Source of the DNA: Tridacna crocea
Lineage: Eukaryota > Mollusca > Bivalvia > Cardiida > Cardiidae
Direction: 5' to 3'
DNA length: 64,000 bases
Assembly: GCA_943736015.1 (NCBI GenBank)
Contig: OX031071.1
Coordinates: 31,342,619-31,406,618, forward strand
Shown here in pieces: positions 1 through 8,658 of this stretch. The translations under genes were made by a program, and so were the position numbers. Numbering within the stretch: the first letter of the stretch is position 1; the number at the start of each line of letters is the position of its first letter. Under the pieces are notes generated by a model. The model did no database searches. It was not told where the DNA came from and saw nothing but the letters and a program-made list of their open reading frames with translations.

Positions 1-85
1 AATGACTGAAAAGAACTGTACTAGATTTTGATAAAGTTCCTCCAACAAAGGGTTAAAAGCATGAAATAAATTAAGATTATCTTTT

Positions 86-229
86 GTGAAAGATCGAAAT
101 TTATTATGAGCGGCATCGGTAATAGTTTCACTCATGGCACAATTTCGATTTTTCACCGAAAAAACAAGCACCACTTATGAAAATATTACGGATGGTGTTC
201 ACTCGATGAAATAAATTTCGATCTTTCAC
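86..229. repeat. Foldback element (GTGAAAGATCG ... CTTTCAC), copy 1
   Basis: Arms GTGAAAGATCGAAATTTATT and its inverse flank a second inverted pair (AGTAATATTTTCAC type). Copy 2 is at 3931-4053, and the ~80 bp to its left is also shared, so the hairpin sits in a larger repeat. Confidence 0.7.
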
Positions 230-287
230 CGGAAAAAAAATCCTCTATAACCTGTCAGAATGACTCGTCAATCCTCGGAAAGAAAAT

Positions 288-725
288 GGCCGAGCCAGTA
301 ATCAACCCAAACCCCCTGTTCACAAATCCTGCACGCTACCGACAGAGCTACTGGTGCTTAGCTAAGTTTGTAATGGAGAATCTCGCCGCAAAGAAACTGG
401 CCGAGCCAGTAATCAACCCAAACCCCCTGTTCACAAATCCCGGACGCTACCGACAGAGCTACTGGTGCTCAGCTAAGTTTGTAATGGAGAATCTCGCCGC
501 AGAGAAAATGGGCGAGCCAATAATCAACCCAAACCCCCTGTTCACAAATCCCAGATGCTACCGACAGAGCTACTGGTGCTCAGCTAAGTTTGTAATGGAG
601 AATCTCGCCGCAAAGAAACTGGGCGAGCCAATAATCAACCCAAACCCCCTGTTCACAAATCCCGCACGCTACCAACTGTGCTACTGGTGCCCAGCTAAGT
701 TTGTAATGGAGAATCTTGTTTCTTT
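288..725 (-). repeat. Tandem array of four 111-bp tRNA-like SINE heads
   Basis: Four units start near 289, 400, 511 and 622. On the minus strand each has an A-box (TAGCTCTGTCGGTAGCG) and a B-box-like GGGTTGATTAC. Because 111 is a multiple of 3, the plus strand stays open for 150 codons, giving a protein-like but probably meaningless ORF. Confidence 0.7.
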
Positions 726-821
726 TTATCAATTCTAATAGATCTAATTATTTTTATTTGGTAAATAAAATGACTAATTGCTCATAACAACAACTTGGTC
801 TTTTTTATCATCTGTTCACCT

Positions 822-1046
822 TTAACCATTTACCAAACAATCCCTGTTTTTACGACTATGAGATCGAAGCATTTTGAAAACATTGTCGGAAAAGGAGAAA
901 ATGCTGGTAACCAGCATTTTCTCCTTTTCCCACGTTTTCTACCCCGCTAGAAACAAAATTTCGATATTTGAGTTCCTTTACTTTGTTGTCTGCAAGTGCT
1001 TTAAATTTGGACCAGTCCAAAATTTTGTCGTTCGGTAAAGGTTTAA
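822..1046 (+). mobile_element. TTAA MITE family A, full copy
   Basis: TTAA ends, left end like CATTTACCAAACAATCCC, central palindrome at about 880-940, right end GTCGTTCGGTAAAGG. It separates two copies of a ~110-bp repeat (699-820 and 1059-1165). Confidence 0.85.
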
Positions 1047-1170
1047 AAAATCTAAGCTTGTAATGGAGAATCTCGTTTTTTTTATCAATATTTCTCCAAT
1101 TTCGTAAATAAAATGACTAATTGCTCGTAACAACAACTTGGTCTTTTTATCACCTGTTCACCTTTAAAAA

Positions 1171-1516
1171 GAACCCTTCAATCGCTTATTAAAAGCAATT
1201 ACCCTTTTCTCTGATACGTTTTTCAAAAAATATTGAAAAGAAAGACAATTTTTTTCTGTTCATAAAATATGTGACCCATCATGTAAAAAGGAACTATCTG
1301 GGAATTCCATACATCAATTAGATGAAAACAGATCAACAATAGCGAAGGTCAGTTTAAGTTGATAGTTGAAAAAATGTTAACAACAAGGTAGAATGACCAT
1401 TTTTCATGCAGAAAATATCATAAAATGCAAAAGTGTCGACCCTAGTCAGACTGCGCATTTCGCAGCTTGTGGTATGTCTAAAAATAGCCGGGGTAAGAAA
1501 TTGATTAACAATGTAT
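1171..1516. other. CAND1 3' flank
   Basis: About 350 bp downstream of the CAND1 stop, AT-rich; likely 3' UTR. I see no clear AATAAA on the minus strand and no other gene. Confidence 0.4.
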
Positions 1517-1647
1517 TCAACTTGTGTCCATGATATTCGTATCCGAGGATGTTGCCACTGCGTCTTTCTGGATATTTTCAAACATAACTGTCAGGTCCGA
1601 GTTGGATTTGATCTGTTGAATAAATTCATTCATCTGTGGACTTTTAT
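1517..1647 (-). CDS. CAND1: CAND1 last coding exon
   Basis: 131 nt ending in TGA at 1519-1517. It encodes KSPQMNEF, a FENIQKD motif and the terminal MDTS typical of CAND1. Confidence 0.93.
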
Positions 1648-3524
1648 CTGCAAAAAAAATATGAATTAACCTTTTAACAAACAATAAAATTTTAGACTGG
1701 TCCAAATTGAAGGCACTTGCAGAAAACAAATTAAATGTAACTCTTAAATCTAAATTTGTTTCAAGCAGGGTAGAAAACATTGTGGATAAATGAGAAAGTG
1801 CTGCTTACCAGCATTTTCTCCTTTTCCCACAATGCTTTCAATAGGCTTCTATCTCAGGGTCTACATGTAAGTCAAAAATCGAAATTTGTTTTCAGCAGAG
1901 TAGAAAACATTGCGGGAAAAGGAGAAAATGCTGCTTACCATCATTTTCTCCTTTTCCCACAATGTTTTCAAAACGCTTTTATCTTGGGTTCTACACGGAA
2001 GTCAAAAATCGAAATTTGTTTCCAGCATTTTCTCCTTTTCCCACAATGCTTTCAAAAGGGTCGTAAAAACCAGGGATTGTTTGGTAAAGGGTTAAAGTCT
2101 TCAGGGACAGAATGCTGGTAACCAGCATTTTCTCCTTTTCCAACAATGCTTTCAAAAGGCATCTATCTCAGGGTCGTAAAAACCAGCGATTTTTTGGTAA
2201 AGAGTTAAAGTCTTCAGGGACAGAAAAACATTGTAGGAAAAGGAGAAAATGCTGGTAAAGTATTCAGGGACAGAAAACCTTGTTTTTCGAGGTTTAACTC
2301 TTTACCAAACGACACAATTTTAGACTTTTCCAAATTCAAGGCATTTGCAGACAACAAATTAAATATGTCTCTAAAACTAAACTTTGTTTTGGGACAGGTA
2401 GAAAATATTGTAGGAAAAGGAGAAAATGCTGGTTATCAGTATTTTCTCTTTTTCCTACAATGTTTTCAAAAGACTTCTTTCTCAGGGTGGTTAAAAGTTG
2501 GGATTGTGTGGTAATGAGTTCAAAGACCAATACCATAACCACAGAGCCAAAGAGATATCTCTCTGACGCAGTTGTCAGGTATTGTATTTAAATCGGGACG
2601 AAGCTATGCACGAAGCAGTGGTCTCCTGTAGCACACTCCTCTTAAAATCATCATTTATTGACGACTCAAAGCCTTATTAGGCAGTAAATCTGAATTCGGA
2701 CAACAAATGGGATTAATGGCTCAATGGCCAATCCCTGACAAGCCCCCCATCTTACGAATAAAGTCCGTAACAAAGAAACAAATGCACATATACATAGCTC
2801 AAATACAAACCTCATATGGCGGGATTCAAACCCTTGAAGGGACAAATAACCTTATTCTTCGAGGACTAAAAGACCAATACCACAAGCACTAAGCCAAAGA
2901 TATATCTCTCTTTGTCAGGTATTGTATTTAAATCGTAACGAAGCTATGCATGAAAGAGTGGTCTCCCGTAACACATCCCCTCTTAAAGTCATTTATTGAT
3001 GACTCAAAGCCTTATTAGGCAGGATGTCCGAATTTGGACAACAACTTGGCTCAATGGCCAATCCCGGACAAGCCCCCCATCTTACGAACAAAGTCTGTTA
3101 CCGAGAAACAAATGCACGTATACATAGCTCAAATACAAACCTCATATGGCGGGATTCGAACCCTTGAAGGGACAAATAACCTTATTCTTCGAGGACTAAA
3201 AGACCAATACCACAACCACTGAGCCAAAGATATATCTCTCTTTGTCAGGTATTGTATTTAAATCGGGACGAAGCTATGCATAAAGGAGTGGTTTCCCGTA
3301 ACATAATTCCCGGTAATTCACAACATTTTAGACCTACAATAGTATATACTTTTACAGTAAATACATTTATCACAAACCTGCATCTGGTACAGATAACAGT
3401 GCTGCAACAGCTCTCATTGCTGAACGCTTCAGCTCGTCTTGTTTTTCAAATTCCTGTTTCACAGAGTTAGCTTTCACTTTTGTCGTGCACGTAGCTCTAA
3501 GTGGCTCCACCAGTCTATCTAGTC
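1517..3524 (-). CDS. CAND1: CAND1 (cullin-associated NEDD8-dissociated protein 1), C-terminal two exons
   Basis: CAND1 is a HEAT-repeat protein that binds unneddylated cullin-RBX1 and exchanges substrate-receptor modules of cullin-RING ubiquitin ligases. Two minus-strand exons match its extreme C-terminus: 3378-3524 (48 full codons, includes [20 protein letters not shown] and [12 protein letters not shown]) and 1517-1647 (44 codons with the junction codon, ends NIMDTS then TGA). Acceptors (CTAG at 3528-3525, TTTGCAG before 1647) and donor (GTTTGT at 3377) are canonical and the phases join to an aspartate codon. The 1.7-kb intron holds MITE copies and a tandem SINE. No upstream CAND1 exon is visible in 3.5-8.5 kb or elsewhere here, so this is the tail of a gene with a very long intron, a displaced fragment, or an assembly artefact. 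The family assignment rests on remembered CAND1 sequence and is strong. Confidence 0.93.
1666..2290 (-). mobile_element. Rearranged cluster of family A MITE pieces
   Basis: Starts as a reverse-orientation copy, then repeats the palindrome region with flanks (AAGTCAAAAATCGAAATTTG) several times, with GGTAAAGGGTTAAAG right ends at about 2080 and 2200. Lies in the last CAND1 intron. Confidence 0.75.
2294..2522 (-). mobile_element. TTAA MITE family A, full reverse copy
   Basis: TTAACTCTTTACCAAACGAC at the left, palindrome at about 2400-2465, GTGTGGTAATGAGTT at the right with TTAA decayed to TTCA. Arms share a paired change (TAGG / CCTA). Confidence 0.88.
2515..3305 (-). repeat. Tandem tRNA-derived SINE array (about 2.3 units of 330-347 bp)
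   Basis: Landmarks at 2524, 2871 and 3201. On the minus strand each full unit has A-box TGGCTCAGTGG and B-box GGTTCGAATCC in tRNA spacing. Units diverge by several percent. Confidence 0.8.
3378..3524 (-). CDS. CAND1: CAND1 penultimate exon
   Basis: 147 nt, phase 1 in and phase 1 out, open throughout. The encoded block is nearly identical to the vertebrate protein up to the LLS-VPDA stretch. Confidence 0.93.
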
Positions 3525-3930
3525 CTAGATACAAAAACAAAAAATGTTTATTATTTATATGTATGCTTCCGTCTAGAGCTTTTTGAAACTTTGAAAGAAG
3601 AAAATTCTGGTAACTAGCTATTTCTTATTTCATGCTTTCCGGTAGGATATCGAGAAATAGCTGGGAAAATATTTTTCAACATTCCACGAGTACGGCCAGT
3701 GAAATACATGTACTGATTTTCATATTCTAGTTACCCAGGTAAAATGCGCATGACTTATAACCAGATGGAAATATGACGTCATTTACCTTACAAATTCTCG
3801 TGCTTTGTTATAATGCGTTGCTATGCAGAGGGAGATACGCCACGAGGAATGACTGAAAAAACTGTACTGGATTTTGATAAAGTTTCTCCCAGAAAGGGTT
3901 AAGAGCATGAAACAAATAGATTTTTTTTTT

Positions 3931-4053
3931 GTGAAAGATCGACATTTATTTCATTTGGTGAACACCATCAATAATATTTTCACTCATGGAAGCGCCGCTT
4001 GTGAAAATATTACTGACGATCTTCACTTAATGAAATAAATTTGGATCTTTCAC
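3931..4053. repeat. Foldback element (GTGAAAGATCG ... CTTTCAC), copy 2
   Basis: Same inverted structure as 86-229 with loop CATGGAAGCGCCGC. Flanked by the same leader (ACTGTACTGGATTTTGATAA). Confidence 0.7.
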
Positions 4054-4258
4054 CGTAAAAAACATATATCCACTATATCTTTTCTGTAAGTTTTGTACAA
4101 ATAAGAGCACGGCATAAATAGAGGGTATTTTTTTTTCATGCAGATTTGTGAACTTCTTTCCACTCTGTTGTTATCATATCTTCCTGTCTCAATTCTTAGT
4201 TGGTTTGATGAAAGTCTGAACTTTGCTAAATCTGTTCTCCATTTCCTGGGTAATACTC

Positions 4259-4401
4259 TTAACTTATTACCAAACGACAATATTTTAGGTTTGTCCAAAT
4301 CGAAAGCGTTTGCAAACGATAAAATAAAAGTGACTGAAAATTTGAAATTTGTTTTGTGAAGGGTAGAAAACATTGTGGGAAAAGGAGAAAATGCTGGTTA
4401 T
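4259..4401 (-). mobile_element. TTAA MITE family A, reverse half copy
   Basis: Right-end half present up to the palindrome centre (ATGCTGGTTA), then unrelated DNA. The break is at the palindrome tip. Confidence 0.75.
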
Positions 4402-4407
4402 TTTGTT

Positions 4408-4495
4408 GATTGAATGGCGTTGAACACCACTTTCAACATTATTTCAGTCCTATTATGACTACAGCTTACATATTCAATGTATGTCAAGAAATTCA
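4408..4495. repeat. Interspersed repeat fragment (TTTCAACATTATTTCAGT type)
   Basis: Related stretches occur at 10530-10580, 11978-12060 and 22015-22085, so this is a dispersed SINE-like family. Confidence 0.5.
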
Positions 4496-4614
4496 CTAGG
4501 ACCAAGGTAGGGCTCTAGAAGTGTATTGCCCAAGAACAGTCCAGTTAGGCTCAGACCTTCAGGTTACGAGCCTTACACCTTAACACTTCAATCCATACAG
4601 GACCCTAAAATTTT

Positions 4615-4930
4615 GTTTCATGGCTAGGAGTTGTTTGGTCGCTGAAAGACCATTAGACCCCTATTCTGTTCCATGGCTGGGAGTTGTTTGGTCGCTGAAA
4701 GACCATTAGACCCCTTTTCTGTTTCATGGCTGGGAGTTGTTTGGTCCCTGAAAGACCATTAGAACCCTTTTCTGTTTCATGGTTAGTTGTTTGGTCACTG
4801 AAAGACCATTAGACCCCTTTTCTGTTTCATGGCTAGGAGTTGTTTGGCCGCTTAAAGACCATTAGACCCCTTTTCTGTTTCATGGCTAGGAGTTGTTTGG
4901 TCGCTGAAAGACCATTAGACCCCTTTTCTC
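4615..4930. repeat. 53-bp tandem repeat, six copies
   Basis: Unit contains GGAGTTGTTTGGTCGCTGAA and GACCATTAGACCCCTTTTCT; most copies start 53 bp apart, one is shortened. Confidence 0.9.
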
Positions 4931-4945
4931 CAAAACCCTATACAC

Positions 4946-5201
4946 TTGAAAAGGTGCATTCGAACATTTGCTTTACGTGTCGTCTCTCATCAGACTACAC
5001 CATCCGCACAGGCTAATCTAAGACGGCAGTTTACGACTACAATAGATTTTGTGCTGCAGTAGACTTGTGCAAAACAGAAAATACCATGAGAACGGAAAGT
5101 ATCGTTTCGGGTGAGCCTGTGCGGACTGCGCAGGCTGATCCTGGACAACACTTTACTCAAATGTCCGAAAGTCCCTTTTTGCGTGTTGCAGGCCACATTG
5201 T
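4946..5201. repeat. Palindromic repeat with GCCTGTGCGGACTGCGCAGG core
   Basis: Two inverted ~75-bp arms (CGAACATTTGCTTTACG ... CTCAAATGTCCGAAAG). A cleaner copy is at 23639-23888, a fragment at 5475-5560. Similar palindromes are known to me from bivalve genomes. Confidence 0.7.
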
Positions 5202-6180
5202 GTTAAACTGTGACATAAATCCATCGATAATGAGTGAACAACTCAGTAACTGTTTCGATTTAAAAGTTATTTTTGTGGAGTTACGATATCAGAGTGTAAA
5301 TCAAGATCAGACTGTACAGAACATGAAATCTGATCTCAGATCAACACTGCCTTAAAAAGTCCACTTATGTGTACTTATCAGCCGGAGAGTTGATTACAAT
5401 CCCGGTTCAAAGAACCAGACAAGTGGCAAAACTGTTATATATGAGCCAGGCTTTGTGAAAGAGAGCCTGATGCATCTTGAAGAAGTATCGACTCAGTCAA
5501 TCTGCGCAGTCCACGCAGGCTGACCTCTGATTTTCAAGTGGGATTGTCCTTTGACAAGGCACTTAAAAGCCCCAGTCAAGCGATGTTGAATACCAGAAAA
5601 CATAACTTAGTTACATGTAGCGATATGACTGAAATAATGTTTAAAGTGACCTAAATCACCAAACAATGAATCCGTCTAGGTCCTTTGTGATACAGTGGTT
5701 AATGTTGGTACTGTAACAAACATGTCTTGGGTTCCATTACTTCTGTTGATGCAAATTAAGCGATAATGTCCTTGGACAAGTTACTACCTATCATCTGCAA
5801 ATCTTTTAAAATCAATATTCAGCCATCTGTCTGTTTGATGTCACTGAAATATAAAATAAAAAGAAATCATAATTATACCAACAACATAGGCAAACTTCAT
5901 ATTTTACACCTTCTAAATTACCAAAATATTTTCTGTGTAAGTCTCACTTTGACTATCATATCGACTTAGATAACATCCAAAAGCAACCAATGACTTCACA
6001 TGATACACATGTCTATGTGCAACGGTTACTGTGACACAACTGAGATAAGCCTGAGATTGATTCCAGCTCAAGGCATTGTTGACGTATGAGTGTCCCTGGG
6101 CAATACACTGCAAAGCATCAGCCTAGTCCTTAAGAGACCCAGGAAAGAGAATCATAAATAAGTGGCCTTTAATAAATTTG
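5202..6180. other. Unannotated intergenic stretch
   Basis: Contains GATCAAGATCAGACTG-type short hairpin repeat (5290-5350) and the palindrome fragment at 5475-5560. No coding exon recognised; specifically no CAND1 exon. Confidence 0.4.
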
Positions 6181-6184
6181 TTGT

Positions 6185-6260
6185 ACAGTCATGTCGCAGG
6201 GGACTTGGAAACTTGTTCACAGCTGTGGTGAATCATGTCGCCCCAAGCGGAAGGCTGCTT
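6185..6260. repeat. Half copy of the GGGGACTTGGAAACTTGTTC repeat
   Basis: Single arm of the foldback seen whole at 25850-25973; another single arm is at 12710-12775. Confidence 0.6.
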
Positions 6261-6342
6261 TCCCACATAACCATTATTAAAATAACTATCTGTAGTGAGA
6301 GAGAATCCTGTCACAACTACTAAAATCAATCTTCAAAAAGAA

Positions 6343-6425
6343 AATGGCCCAGCTGGGGATTTGAACAAGTAACCCAATGGTCTCAAGCCATGTATGTCAC
6401 TAAGCCATGTGGCTCAGCCATAGCT
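6343..6425 (-). repeat. tRNA-like SINE head
   Basis: Minus strand shows B-box-like GTTCAAATCCCC and a degenerate A-box region; begins with the same AAGAAAATGGCC leader as the array at 288. Confidence 0.5.
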
Positions 6426-6456
6426 TCAAATGATGGCGTTTTGCAAATAACTGGCA

Positions 6457-6686
6457 TTAATTCTTTATCAAATGACAAAATGTTAGACTGGTCCAAATTG
6501 AAAGCATTTGCAGAACACAAAATAAAAGTGACTAAAAGTTTGAAATTTGTTTCCAGCAGGGTAGGAAACATTGTGGGAAAAGGAGAAAATGCTGGTTACC
6601 AGCATTTTCTCCTTTTCCCACATTTTTTTTCAATAGGCTTCTTTCTCAGGGTTGTTAAAAGTCGAGATTGTGAGGTAAAGAGTTAA
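6457..6686 (-). mobile_element. TTAA MITE family A, full reverse copy
   Basis: TTAA at both ends; palindrome at about 6567-6630; right end TGAGGTAAAGAGTTAA. Confidence 0.9.
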
Positions 6687-6777
6687 AAAGCACATCAATA
6701 TTTCCGAACACTAGCTGTCATGTACTACCTGAATTAATGTTTAAAACACCAAACTGACAAACAATTCTTCAGGTCTA

Positions 6778-7073
6778 TGATTGATTGAATTGAATTTGCT
6801 TTTATTTATCCTCACCGGTTTTCCATAGGAACAACGCTCCATGAAGGCTGTTAGTATTGTTACGGGGGATAGTGCAGATACAAGACGAAACCCATCCTAA
6901 TTTTCGTCTAGTTCTTTAACATGCTCGGAGTATAGCACCGTCACACGGGACTTCGGTTTAACGTCTCATCTGAAAGACTGTAAGTAATTTTAGATGGCCA
7001 GCCGTGGGGATCAAACCCACACTTTCATGATCAGAAGTCCTACGCTCCACCAACTGAGCTCTACAGGCTGGTG
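6778..7073 (-). repeat. SINE type 1 (tRNA head, ACACGGGAC body, A-rich tail)
   Basis: Reverse orientation: tRNA-like head at 6995-7073 with B-box (GGGTTTGATCCCC) and A-box (AGCTCAGTTGGTGGAGCG), body with CCGAAGTCCCGTGTGACGG, tail rich in AAATAAAAGC. Other copies at 25127, 26885 and 27474. Confidence 0.8.
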
Positions 7074-7133
7074 ATTTCAGATCAGTGACACCATACCTCT
7101 GTGATCATTGGATGATATCTTACTTTCCATGAG

Positions 7134-7362
7134 TTACCTCTTTAACAAACAATTCCTGGTTTTAACAACCCCGAGATAGAAGCCTTTTGAAAACATTGTG
7201 GGAAAAGGAGAAAATGCTGGTAACCAGCATTTTCTCCTTTTCCCACAATGTTTTCTACCCTGCTGGAAACAAATTCCAAGTTTTGAGTTATGTTTAATTT
7301 GTCATCTGCAAATGTTTTCAATTTGGACCAGCCATAAATTTTGTTGTTTGGTAATGAGGTAA
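7134..7362 (+). mobile_element. TTAA MITE family A, full copy with decayed ends
   Basis: Left TTACCTCTTTAACAAACAAT, perfect palindrome around 7190-7255, right TTGTTTGGTAATGAGGTAA. Confidence 0.85.
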
Positions 7363-7394
7363 GCACAAAAGCCCTCACAATACAATCCCAATTT

Positions 7395-7624
7395 TTAACT
7401 CTTTACCACACAATCCCGACTTTTAACGACCCTGAGAAAGAAGCCCTCTGAAAACTTTGAGGGAAAAGGAGAAAATGCAGGAAACCAGAATTTTCTCCTT
7501 TTCCCACAATCTTTTCTTTTCTTCTTAAAAACAAACTTTAAATTTTCAGTCACTTTTATTTTGTCGTGTGCAAATGCTTTTGACTTGGGTAAGTGTAAAA
7601 TTTTGTTGTTTGGTAAAAAGTTAA
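7395..7624 (+). mobile_element. TTAA MITE family A, full copy
   Basis: TTAACTCTTTACCACACAAT to GTTTGGTAAAAAGTTAA, palindrome about 7450-7515. Only ~30 bp from the preceding copy. Confidence 0.9.
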
Positions 7625-7654
7625 CAACAGTCAACCGTCAAAGGGAAAATTTGT

Positions 7655-7795
7655 GAAGAAAACACGGAGGGAAATGGAGAAAACACTGGTAACTACAATG
7701 CTTTCTCCGCTATCAAAGACAGAAATTGTTATTTGTTGTCTGCAAATGTTTTCAATTTGGTTCAATCCAAAATTTTGTCGTTCGGTAAAAAGTTG
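7655..7795 (+). mobile_element. TTAA MITE family A, truncated copy
   Basis: Degenerate palindrome and right half (TTGTCTGCAAATGTTTTCAA, GTCGTTCGGTAAAAAGTTG). Confidence 0.65.
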
Positions 7796-7796
7796 A

Positions 7797-8263
7797 ATAC
7801 ATTAAGGTAGTAGACCCATAATACTTCTAGTGTAGCATGACATGAAATTTCTTAACAGTTAAAAAATACAGATTTATACAGATATAATACTTTTGCACAA
7901 TTTAACTGACCAGAAATTCTTTTCATGTCTATCTTGAAATTATCTGTTGATACTTTTGTTACTTTCCAGAAGAGGGAGGTTATTTAATCTCCATCTGTAA
8001 TGAAAATATGGTAGTTTTAGATTCATAAATGATAATTTCAAGAAGGAAAAAATGGAAAAAGTGGCTCGGTTAAAGTAGTACAATAATACTCATTTTTAAT
8101 CTTAACACATTTTGTAGGATAATATTATGGAGAAAACAGCTGATTTCTATTACGGGTCCACAACCTTAATGGACTATTTACCCTTTACCACAGAATCACA
8201 TTAATTTTTTCTGCACTGCCTTTGGGTTAGGACCCCTAGAGGATGTTGTTGCCTGGAAAAGTG
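7797..8263. other. Unannotated stretch
   Basis: Low-complexity AT-rich DNA between MITE copies in the N6AMT1 3' flank. Nothing recognised. Confidence 0.4.
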
Positions 8264-8472
8264 TTAACCTTTTACCTCATCACAAACTTTTAGACTTGCC
8301 AAAATTGAAAGCCTTGTCAGGCAAAAAACATCATGATGACCAAACGATTGGATTTGTCTCTAAGAACTTAGTAAACATTGTGGAAAAAGGAGAAAATGGT
8401 GATAACTAGCATTTTCTCCTTTTTCCACAATGATTTCAAAAGCTGCTTTATAAGCATCATTAAAAGTCGGAA
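8264..8472 (-). mobile_element. TTAA MITE family A, reverse copy in the N6AMT1 3' flank
   Basis: TTAACCTTTTACC start, palindrome about 8380-8442 with paired change (GTGGAAAAAGG / CCTTTTTCCAC). Ends about 90 bp below the expected stop codon. Confidence 0.8.
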
Positions 8473-8562
8473 AGATGCGAAAAAGGATTATGAAACCAGA
8501 CAAGATAAGTACACAAGGCTGCATTTTAAATAGTTTTTCATACCAAACATTATGCACCATTG

Positions 8563-8658
8563 TCATCTCTGGAATTTCAGTACAGATAAAAACTCTGGCC
8601 CACTTCTTCTGGTCAGTACTGTAGTCATTTTGCGTCTTCATAATTTGTTCAATATCAT
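8563..8658 (-). CDS. N6AMT1: N6AMT1 exon 6 with apparent 1-nt frameshift
   Basis: Acceptor TTTTTCAG at 8661-8659. The frame entering from exon 5 gives DIEQIMKT, matching the family, then leaves it. One frame over, from 8619 down to the TGA at 8565-8563, the sequence again matches the C-terminus (TTVLTRRSGPEFLSVLKF). The break falls at the A4 run 8624-8621: one surplus A explains it. Without correction the unshifted frame runs on into the downstream MITE. Confidence 0.85.

Noticed and set aside
286..738. 150-aa ORF with four 37-residue repeats
   Set aside because: Explained by a tandem tRNA-like SINE head on the opposite strand; no protein family recognised.
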